Origin: Variovorax sp.
GTDB taxonomy: Bacteria > Pseudomonadota > Gammaproteobacteria > Burkholderiales > Burkholderiaceae_C
Length of the DNA: 9,305 nt
Assembly: GCA_028292835.1 (NCBI GenBank)
Contig: JAQGLP010000367.1
Coordinates: 1 to 9,305 of the forward strand
Direction of reading: 5' to 3'
The stretch's first letter is position 1, and the number at the start of each line of letters is the position of its first letter. Below, piece after piece: positions 1 to 5,865 of the stretch. The translations under genes and the position numbers were made by a program. Under the pieces are notes generated by a model. The model saw only the letters and a program-made list of their open reading frames with translations, searched no databases and had not been told where the DNA came from.

Positions 1-56
1 GCCGCGAGGGCGTGCAGGCCTTCCTGCAAAAGCGCAAGCCGAACTGGCTGGAATGA
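1..56 (+). CDS. Enoyl-CoA hydratase/isomerase family protein, C-terminal end (probable methylglutaconyl-CoA hydratase LiuC)
   Basis: Only the last 17 codons and the TGA stop at 54-56 are present, read in the frame beginning at base 3. The residues REGVQAFLQKRKPNWLE match the usual C-terminal tail of crotonase-family hydratases, in which an 'EG..AF..KR.P.W' motif closes the protein. In a leucine-catabolic operon the hydratase converts 3-methylglutaconyl-CoA to HMG-CoA, and here the gene lies directly upstream of the carboxylase and lyase that act before and after that step. The family call therefore rests on a short tail, and the specific substrate on context alone. A generic enoyl-CoA hydratase is the main alternative. 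Confidence 0.6.
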   Translation, partial: REGVQAFLQKRKPNWLE

Positions 57-122
57 ACTCTCCTCCATGGTGGCGCCAGCTTCAAGCATCGCAAATCCGG
101 TAGCGCACGGTAGGAAACGGCC

Positions 123-794
123 ATGAACACTCTCGACATGTCCCAGTTGATCGCTCTGGCCGGTGCCATCGGCTGGGCCAGCGGCGTGCGGCTGTACCTC
201 GTGGTGCTGCTCACCGGGCTGGCGGGCTACCTCGGCTGGGTGCCGCTGCCGGGCGGGCTGCAGCTGCTGGCGCACCCGGTGGTGATCGCGGCCAGCGGCT
301 TCATGGTGTTCGTCGAGTTCTTCGCCGACAAGATCCCGGGCCTGGATTCGCTCTGGGACATGGTCCACACGGTCATCCGCATTCCCGCCGGCGCGGCGCT
401 CGCCGCCGGCGTCTTCGGTGCCGATCACACGGCCATGGGGCTGGTCGCCGCGCTCGTGGGCGGCGGCTTCGCGGCCACGGCGCACGCGGCCAAGGCCACC
501 ACGCGCGCGGCCATCAACACCTCGCCCGAGCCTTTTACCAACGTGGGTGCGTCGCTGGTCGAGGACAGCATGGTGCCGGCCAGCCTGTGGCTGGCGGTGG
601 CGCATCCGCTGGTACTGATCGTGCTGCTGGCCGTGGTGCTGGTGCTGAGCGTCTGGCTCATCCGAAAGAGCTGGCGCTTCCTGCGCGGGCTGCTCGGACG
701 CGTCACGCGCATCTTCAGCGGCCGATCCGACCCGGGCGTGGTGTCCGCGTTCCAGCTCAAGAAAAACGCCTCCGGAGAGCCACCGAATGTTTAA
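123..794 (+). CDS. DUF4126 family membrane protein
   Basis: A 223-residue hydrophobic protein of unknown function. The family hallmark is clear: a conserved stretch around residues 65-90 (E..ADKIPGLDSLWDMVHT, then IRIPAG), followed by a Gly/Ala-rich segment and KATTRAAINTSPEPFTN near 124-140. Membrane segments are likely at about 10-35, 50-67, 88-118 and 155-180, and the tail after 180 is basic and probably cytoplasmic. The start is supported by an AGGA ribosome-binding sequence at 112-115, seven bases before the ATG; a later Met codon at residue 6 is a weaker choice. Its stop codon lies inside the next gene, an 8-bp overlap with the carboxylase start at 787, so the two are probably translationally coupled. 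It sits in a leucine-degradation operon, but nothing in the sequence shows an enzymatic role. Family membership is secure; function is unknown. Confidence 0.85.
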   Translation: MNTLDMSQLIALAGAIGWASGVRLYLVVLLTGLAGYLGWVPLPGGLQLLAHPVVIAASGFMVFVEFFADKIPGLDSLWDMVHTVIRIPAGAALAAGVFGADHTAMGLVAALVGGGFAATAHAAKATTRAAINTSPEPFTNVGASLVEDSMVPASLWLAVAHPLVLIVLLAVVLVLSVWLIRKSWRFLRGLLGRVTRIFSGRSDPGVVSAFQLKKNASGEPPNV

Positions 795-2802
795 GAAGAT
801 CCTGATCGCCAACCGCGGGGAGATCGCCTGCCGCGTCGCCGCCACCGCGCGCCGCCTGGGCGTGCGCACCGTCGCCGTCTATTCCGATGCCGACGCCGAC
901 GCCAAGCACGTGCGCGCCTGCGACGAATCGGTGCACCTGGGCGGCAGCGCGCCCAAGGACAGCTACCTGCGCTGGGAAAAAATCCTCGAGGCCGCCCGGG
1001 CCACCGGCGCCGAGGCCCTCCATCCCGGCTACGGCTTCCTGAGCGAGAACGAGGCGTTCGCGCAGGCCTGCGCCGATGCCGGCGTGGTCTTCGTCGGACC
1101 GCCGCCCTCGGCCATCCAGGCCATGGGGCTGAAGGCGCAGTCCAAGCAGTTGATGGAAAAAGCCGGCGTGCCGCTGGTGCCCGGCTACCACGGCCGCGAC
1201 CAGGAGCCCGCGCTGCTGCAGCGCGAGGCCGACCGCATCGGCTACCCGGTGCTGATCAAGGCCAGCGCGGGCGGCGGCGGCAAGGGCATGCGCACGGTCG
1301 AGCGGGCCGAAGACTTTGCGGCCGCGCTCGCCTCGTGCCAGCGCGAGGCGATCAACAGCTTCGGCGACGACGCGGTGCTGATCGAGAAGTACGTGCAGCG
1401 CCCGCGCCACATCGAGATCCAGGTGTTCGGCGACACGCACGGCCACTGCGTCTACCTGTTCGAGCGCGACTGCTCGGTGCAGCGGCGCCACCAGAAGGTG
1501 CTGGAGGAAGCGCCGGCGCCCGGCATGACCGAGGCGATGCGCTGCCGGATGGGCGAGGCGGCGGTGGCGGCGGCGCGCGCCGTGAACTACGTGGGCGCCG
1601 GCACGGTGGAATTCATCGTCGAGCAGCGCGGCGGCGAGATGAGCTTCTTCTTCATGGAGATGAACACCCGCCTGCAGGTCGAGCATCCGGTGACGGAGGC
1701 GATCACCGGGCTGGACCTGGTCGAGTGGCAGCTGCGCGTGGCCTCGGGCGAGCCGCTGCCCCTGAAGCAGGACGAACTGCGCATCCACGGCCACGCGATC
1801 GAAGCGCGCATCTGCGCCGAGAACCCCGACAACGGCTTTCTGCCCGCCACCGGCACGCTGCACGTCTACCGCAAGCCGCTCGCCACGGCCTTCGAGCGCG
1901 CGGGCGCCCAGGGCACGGGCGCGACGGCGGTGCGCATCGACGACGGCGTGCGCGAGGGCGGCGTGATTTCGCCCTTCTACGACTCGATGATCGCCAAGCT
2001 GATCGTGCACGGTGCCACCCGCGACGAGGCGCTGGCGCGGCTCGACGCGGCGCTGGCGCAGACGCACATCGTCGGGCTGGCGACCAACGTGAAGTTCCTG
2101 CGCCATGTGCTGCACACCGAGTCCTTCGCCCGCGCCCACCTCGACACCGCGCTGATCGAGCGCGAGCGCGCCGTGCTGTTCGACCAGGAGCCTCTCGGCC
2201 TGCCGCTGGCCGCCGCCGCGTCGATCGCGCACACGCTGCTGCAGGAGGCGCGGACGGCTGGCGCCGACCCGTTCAGCCGCCGCGACGGCTGGCGCTCGCA
2301 CGGCGTCACGGTGCGCCACTTCGACTTCGAGTTCCACGGGGCGCCGCACAGCGCGCAGTTGCACTGCCTGCACGACGGCACGCTGCGGCTGCAGGTGGGC
2401 GGCGTGCACGGTCCGCTGCAGATCGGCGCGCTGCCGGAGGGGCAGATCGAGTTGCTGTTCAACGACACCCGCCACACGCTCGACGTCTACCAGAGTCAGG
2501 CCACGGCGCACGTCTTCGCAAGGGAGGGCGCTACAAAAATCGTGGCGGTCGACCGGCTGGCCCACGCCGGCGAAACCCATGCCGAAGGTGGCCGCCTGAC
2601 CGCGCCCATGCCCGGCAAGGTGCTGTCCTTCGCGGTGAAAGCGGGCGACACGGTCGCGCGTGGCCAACCGCTGGCCGTGATGGAGGCCATGAAGATGGAG
2701 CACACGATCGCCGCGCCGGCCGACGGCACGGTCGAGGAGCTGCTCTACGCCCCGGGGGACCAGGTGGTGGAAGGGGCGGAGCTGCTGCGCATCGGCGCGT
2801 GA
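787..2802 (+). CDS. liuD: Methylcrotonoyl-CoA carboxylase biotin-containing (alpha) subunit
   Basis: A 671-residue acyl-CoA carboxylase alpha chain. It carries out ATP- and bicarbonate-dependent carboxylation of its own biotin, which the beta subunit then transfers to 3-methylcrotonyl-CoA in leucine breakdown. The N-terminal biotin carboxylase domain opens with KKILIANRGEIACRV. It has the ATP-grasp glycine loop GGGGKGM at 162-168, RRHQKVLEEAP with Lys237, and the active-site EMNTRLQVEHP with Glu291, Asn293 and Arg295. A poorly conserved middle region (about 450-595) links to a C-terminal biotinyl domain with PMPGKV and EAMKM; the biotinylated lysine is Lys636 (codon 2692-2694). Length fits the family (about 650-680). 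The start overlaps the DUF4126 stop by 8 bp. Sequence alone does not exclude acetyl-, propionyl- or geranyl-CoA carboxylase, but an HMG-CoA lyase downstream and a hydratase upstream favour methylcrotonyl-CoA. Confidence 0.9.
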   Translation: MFKKILIANRGEIACRVAATARRLGVRTVAVYSDADADAKHVRACDESVHLGGSAPKDSYLRWEKILEAARATGAEALHPGYGFLSENEAFAQACADAGVVFVGPPPSAIQAMGLKAQSKQLMEKAGVPLVPGYHGRDQEPALLQREADRIGYPVLIKASAGGGGKGMRTVERAEDFAAALASCQREAINSFGDDAVLIEKYVQRPRHIEIQVFGDTHGHCVYLFERDCSVQRRHQKVLEEAPAPGMTEAMRCRMGEAAVAAARAVNYVGAGTVEFIVEQRGGEMSFFFMEMNTRLQVEHPVTEAITGLDLVEWQLRVASGEPLPLKQDELRIHGHAIEARICAENPDNGFLPATGTLHVYRKPLATAFERAGAQGTGATAVRIDDGVREGGVISPFYDSMIAKLIVHGATRDEALARLDAALAQTHIVGLATNVKFLRHVLHTESFARAHLDTALIERERAVLFDQEPLGLPLAAAASIAHTLLQEARTAGADPFSRRDGWRSHGVTVRHFDFEFHGAPHSAQLHCLHDGTLRLQVGGVHGPLQIGALPEGQIELLFNDTRHTLDVYQSQATAHVFAREGATKIVAVDRLAHAGETHAEGGRLTAPMPGKVLSFAVKAGDTVARGQPLAVMEAMKMEHTIAAPADGTVEELLYAPGDQVVEGAELLRIGA

Positions 2803-2859
2803 AAGCGCTGTCGCCGGGGAGCCTCCCGACCGCTTCGCGCCGCCCGGCGGCGTTCTAAG

Positions 2860-3798
2860 ATGAACCCCATGCGAATCACCGTCTGCCTCACCGACCTGCG
2901 CCCCGAGTCCTGGATCGAGGGGCTGCGCGCCGCGTTGCCCGAGGCGGACGTCGAAGTTTGGTCGCCCGGCGCGGCGCCGGCCGACCACGCGGTGGTGTGG
3001 GCGCCGCCACAGCGTTTCCTGGACGAGCAGCCGCACCTGCGCGGGCTGTTCAACATCGGCGCCGGGGTCGATGCGCTGCTCCGGCTGAAGCTGCCGCCGC
3101 AAACCCGCGTGGTGCGGCTCGACGACGCCGGGATGTCGGTGCAGATGGCGGAGTACGTGTGCCATGCGCTGATCCGGCACTTCCGCGAGTTCGACGGCTA
3201 CGAGGCCGAGGCGCGCGAAGGACGCTGGAGCTACCGCAAGCCGCGGGAGCGCCAGGACTTCCCGGTCGGCATCATGGGGCTGGGCGTGCTCGGCGAACGG
3301 GTGGCGAGGGCGGTGGCGCAGTTCGAGTTCCCGGTCAACGGCTGGAGCCGCTCGCCCAAGGCCATCGACGGGGTCCGCTCGTTCGCCGGCGAGGGCGGGC
3401 TCGACGCTTTCCTGGCGGCCAGCCGCGTGCTGGTGTGCCTGTTGCCGCTCACGCCCGACACGCGCGGTATCCTGCGGCGCGAGACGCTCGGCAGGCTCCA
3501 CGGCGGGCGGCCCGGCGGCTACCTGATCAACGTCGCGCGCGGCGCGCACCTGGTCGACGACGACCTGATCGCCCTGCTCGACAGCGGCCAGCTCGCAGGC
3601 GCGATGCTCGACGTGTTCGAGGTGGAGCCGCTGCCCGCCGGGCACCCGTTCTGGCGCCATCCGAAGATCACCGTCACGCCGCACGCCTCGGCGCGCACCC
3701 TGCGCGACGAATCGATCGCGCAGATCGCCGGCAAGATCCGCGCGATGGAGCGCGGCGAGCCGGTCGCCGGTGTGGTTGACGCCCAGCGCGGATACTGA
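2860..3798 (+). CDS. ghrA: Glyoxylate/hydroxypyruvate reductase A (D-2-hydroxyacid dehydrogenase family)
   Basis: A 312-residue NAD(P)H-dependent 2-ketoacid reductase of the GhrA type, which in enterobacteria reduces glyoxylate to glycolate and hydroxypyruvate to glycerate. Hallmarks are FNIGAGVDALL at 64-74, the Rossmann loop GLGVLG at 140-145, and the catalytic triad Arg227 (in NVARG), Glu256 (in DVFEVEPLP) and His275 (in TPHASA). The C-terminal VDAQRGY closely resembles the end of E. coli GhrA, and WSRSPKAIDGVRSF follows the GhrA NADPH-binding pattern. The ATG at 2860 has no strong Shine-Dalgarno sequence; a second ATG at 2869 is possible. The gene begins 57 bp after liuD and lies 24 bp before the lyase gene, so it is presumably co-transcribed, though it has no known step in leucine catabolism. 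Physiological substrate is inferred from the family only. Confidence 0.87.
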   Translation: MNPMRITVCLTDLRPESWIEGLRAALPEADVEVWSPGAAPADHAVVWAPPQRFLDEQPHLRGLFNIGAGVDALLRLKLPPQTRVVRLDDAGMSVQMAEYVCHALIRHFREFDGYEAEAREGRWSYRKPRERQDFPVGIMGLGVLGERVARAVAQFEFPVNGWSRSPKAIDGVRSFAGEGGLDAFLAASRVLVCLLPLTPDTRGILRRETLGRLHGGRPGGYLINVARGAHLVDDDLIALLDSGQLAGAMLDVFEVEPLPAGHPFWRHPKITVTPHASARTLRDESIAQIAGKIRAMERGEPVAGVVDAQRGY

Positions 3799-3822
3799 AG
3801 CTTTTTTCCTGGAACGCCCGCC

Positions 3823-4803
3823 ATGAACCTACCCTCCCACGTCAAGATCGTCGATGTCGGCCCGCGCGACGGCCTACAGAACGAAAAGCAGCCGGTGCCT
3901 GCCGAAGTCAAGCTGGGCCTGATCGAGCGCCTGCAGGCCGCCGGGCTGACGGAGATCGAGGTCACCAGCTTCGTCAGCCCGAAGTGGGTGCCGCAGATGG
4001 GCGACAACGCCGAGGTGATGCGGGGCGTCGGGCGCTTGCGCCGGGAGGCCGCGGCGAGCCGGTCGACCGGCGGCGCCACCATCGCGGACGGGCAGCGCAC
4101 ACGCGTGCGCTATTCGGTGCTCACGCCGAACATGAAGGGCCTGGAGGCCGCCATCGCCGCGCCGCGCGACGAGTGGCCCGACGAGATCGTGGTGTTCGGC
4201 GCGGCCAGCGAGGCCTTCAGCCAGAAGAACATCAACTGCTCCATCGCCGAGAGCATCGAGCGCTTCTGGCCGGTGGTCGAGGCGGCGCGCGAACACGGCA
4301 TCCGCGTGCGCGGCGCCATGTCGTGCACCGTCGGCTGTCCCTACGAGGGGGAGATCGCACCGGAGCGCGTCGAGAGGCTGGCCGGGCTCATGAAGGCCAT
4401 GGGCGTGCAGCACGTGGGCGTGGCCGACACCATCGGCGTGGGCACGCCCGTCAAGGTCCAGCGCGCGCTGGAAGCCACGCTCAAGCACTACGCCGTCGAC
4501 GACGTCTCGGGCCACTTCCACGACACCTACGGCCAGGCGCTCGCCAACACGCTCGCCAGCCTGGAGCTGGGCGTGTGGCAGTTCGACACCTCGTCCGCGG
4601 GGCTGGGCGGCTGCCCCTACGCCAAGGGCGCGACCGGCAACGTCGCGACCGAGGACGTGGTCTACATGCTGCACGGCATGGGCATCGAGACCGGCATCGA
4701 CCTCGACCGGCTGATCGACGCGGGCGTCTACATCAGCGGGGCGCTGGGGCGCGAGCCGAACTCGCGCGCTTCGAAGGCCATCCTCAACAAGCGGGCGGGC
4801 TGA
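3823..4803 (+). CDS. liuE: Hydroxymethylglutaryl-CoA lyase
   Basis: A 326-residue TIM-barrel lyase that cleaves HMG-CoA to acetyl-CoA and acetoacetate, the last dedicated step of leucine degradation. By comparison with the human enzyme the key residues are present: Arg15 and Asp16 in VGPRDGLQNE, Glu46 in EVTSFVSPKWVPQM, the metal-binding His231 and His233 in GHFHDTYGQ, the catalytic-loop Cys264 in GLGGCPYAKGATGN, and Asn273. The loop signature reads SSAGLGGCPY rather than the usual SVAGLGGCPY. A GGAA at 3811-3814 precedes the ATG by eight bases. Compared with the human protein there is an insertion of roughly 20 residues at about 72-92, rich in Arg, Ala, Ser and Gly, between the Glu46 region and YSVLTPNMKG. 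All catalytic positions outside it are intact, so the enzyme is probably functional. Confidence 0.93.
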   Translation: MNLPSHVKIVDVGPRDGLQNEKQPVPAEVKLGLIERLQAAGLTEIEVTSFVSPKWVPQMGDNAEVMRGVGRLRREAAASRSTGGATIADGQRTRVRYSVLTPNMKGLEAAIAAPRDEWPDEIVVFGAASEAFSQKNINCSIAESIERFWPVVEAAREHGIRVRGAMSCTVGCPYEGEIAPERVERLAGLMKAMGVQHVGVADTIGVGTPVKVQRALEATLKHYAVDDVSGHFHDTYGQALANTLASLELGVWQFDTSSAGLGGCPYAKGATGNVATEDVVYMLHGMGIETGIDLDRLIDAGVYISGALGREPNSRASKAILNKRAG

Positions 4804-4823
4804 GAGGAGCGCGGTGCCGGATG

Positions 4824-4882
4824 CTATGGATTTGATAGCTGCCGATGTTCACCCGGCGGGGCCCAGGGGCCTAAACGAGGCC
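4824..4882. repeat. Composite short palindromic repeat, Comamonadaceae-type dispersed element (probable)
   Basis: The element starts with an inverted repeat, GCTAT-N7-ATAGC (4824-4840), continues TGCC, passes through a GC-rich middle, and ends with a second perfect inverted repeat, GGCCT-AAACG-AGGCC (4868-4882). The AT-rich head (ATGGATTTGATAG) stands out against the surrounding GC-rich DNA. From memory, a dispersed intergenic element with a GCTAT-N7-ATAGCTGC head and a GGCC-rich tail is common in Acidovorax, Polaromonas and Variovorax genomes; I could not verify copies elsewhere in this genome. It lies between the lyase stop and the conserved part of the DUF1289 gene. Confidence 0.55.
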
Positions 4883-4888
4883 AAGTCC

Positions 4889-5080
4889 GTGCCGTCGCCC
4901 TGCGTCTCGGTGTGCCGCATGAACGCGGCGAGCGGCCTGTGCGAGGGCTGCTGGCGCACGATCGACGAGATCGCCGGCTGGAGTCGCATGGACGACGCCG
5001 GCAAGCGCGCCGTGTGGCGGCACATCGAGCGGCGGGCCGGCCCCGGCCGATCCCTGCCCGCGGCCGGCGGGAGAGAGTAA
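4889..5080 (+). CDS. DUF1289 domain-containing small cysteine protein
   Basis: A 63-residue protein of unknown function if started at the GTG at 4889. It contains the DUF1289 pattern SPCVSVCRMNAASGLCEGCWRT followed by IDEIAGW: four cysteines spaced C-X3-C-X8-C-X2-C, which suggests a metal or Fe-S site, although I know of no proven role. The open frame extends upstream to a GTG at 4814, and an in-frame ATG lies at 4826, but those 25 extra codons are almost wholly the composite repeat at 4824-4882 and carry no domain residues. I prefer 4889 because GAGG (4877-4880) lies eight bases upstream and the protein then has the usual length and begins just before SPC. The 4814 start, with AGGAG at 4805-4809, cannot be excluded. 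The gene follows liuE closely and may be read through from it. Confidence 0.75.
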   Translation: MPSPCVSVCRMNAASGLCEGCWRTIDEIAGWSRMDDAGKRAVWRHIERRAGPGRSLPAAGGRE

Positions 5081-5169
5081 ATTCATGAGCCCACGGGCAC
5101 GGCACGGACCCTGCCCGGTCATTCTCGACACGGTGGGGAACTCACCGCCGTGCGCAGACCCGGAGCACC

Positions 5170-5814
5170 ATGAAACACATCACCTTCTACCTGGACTTCG
5201 TCTCGCCCTACGCCTGGCTCGCCTTCGAACGCCTGCCTGAGACGCTCAAGGGCCTGAGCTACAGCGTGGAGTACCGGCCCGTCCTGCTCGGCGCCCTGCT
5301 GCAGGTGCACGGCAACCCCGGGCCGGCGGGCATCGCGCCCAAGCGCGAGTGGACCTACCGCCACGCCAGCTGGCTCGGCCACTCGACCGGCATCGGGCTG
5401 CAGATGCCGGCACGCCATCCCTTCAACCCGCTGCCACTGCTGCGCCAGGCGCTGGCGTGCAGCACCGACGGCAGCATCAACCGCTTCGTGGCGGAACGGG
5501 TGCTGCGCCATGTGTGGCTGGGCGGGCAGGATGCGCTCGACCCCGCACGGCTGGAGGCGCTGGCCCAGGCGCTGGCGCCACAAATCCGCCCGGGCGTGGA
5601 GCCCTCCAGCGAAAGCGTCAAGGCGCTGCTGCGCACCAACACGGAGGCGGCGGCGGCGCGCGGCGTGTTCGGCGTGCCGGCGTTCGAGGTGGAGGGCAAG
5701 CTGCTCTGGGGCTTCGACAGCCTGCCGATGCTGCGCGCCTGCGTGTCGGGCGACCCGTGGTTCGGCGAGCCGTGGGACGCCGCCGCCCGCGTGGCGCAGG
5801 GCCTGCGCACCTGA
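5170..5814 (+). CDS. 2-hydroxychromene-2-carboxylate isomerase family protein (DsbA-fold, kappa-GST-like)
   Basis: A 214-residue thioredoxin-fold protein. The N-terminal FYLDFVSPYAWLAFERLP places Ser12 where the glutathione-activating serine of NahD-type isomerases and kappa glutathione transferases sits. The helical insert carries PKREWTYRHASW (58-69). The fold ends with GVFGVPAFEVEGKLLWGFD, containing the cis-proline motif Val169-Pro170 and a variant of the family's WG.DRL motif (WGFDSL, 180-185). Characterised members isomerise 2-hydroxychromene-2-carboxylate in naphthalene degradation using glutathione, but no aromatic-degradation genes accompany it here, so the real substrate is unknown. 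The ATG is preceded by GGAG at 5162-5165. The 89-bp gap upstream contains a short inverted repeat (CGGTG...CACCG, 5131-5147) but no convincing promoter. The gene converges on actP. Confidence 0.85.
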   Translation: MKHITFYLDFVSPYAWLAFERLPETLKGLSYSVEYRPVLLGALLQVHGNPGPAGIAPKREWTYRHASWLGHSTGIGLQMPARHPFNPLPLLRQALACSTDGSINRFVAERVLRHVWLGGQDALDPARLEALAQALAPQIRPGVEPSSESVKALLRTNTEAAAARGVFGVPAFEVEGKLLWGFDSLPMLRACVSGDPWFGEPWDAAARVAQGLRT

Positions 5815-5826
5815 ACCGGGCCGACT

Positions 5827-5848
5827 GGGCCCCGGATGTCCGGGACCC
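5827..5848. terminator. GC-rich hairpin between convergent genes, possible bidirectional terminator
   Basis: The arms CCCGG (5831-5835) and CCGGG (5840-5844) close on an ATGT loop. After one C/A mismatch the stem extends with GGG (5827-5829) against CCC (5846-5848). It lies 12 bp after the isomerase stop and 17 bp before the actP stop on the other strand, the expected place for a shared terminator. Neither strand has a following run of T, so it is not a classical intrinsic terminator and may only stabilise 3' ends. Confidence 0.4.
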
Positions 5849-5865
5849 CAGGATCCGGCGCTCTG

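Noticed and set aside
2838..2852. Hairpin CGCCG-N5-CGGCG just before ghrA
   Set aside because: Five GC pairs in DNA of this composition are expected by chance, and there is no T tract; it might affect ghrA translation, but the evidence is too thin.
757..3684. A 975-codon open frame on the minus strand opposite DUF4126, liuD and ghrA
   Set aside because: It lies antisense to three well-recognised genes, and its product is dominated by Arg, His, Ala, Gln and Val with no domain pattern. Long antisense open frames are a normal by-product of high GC content and codon bias.
3802..3807. Run of six T residues between ghrA and liuE
   Set aside because: No stable stem precedes it, and the genes are only 24 bp apart in what looks like one operon.
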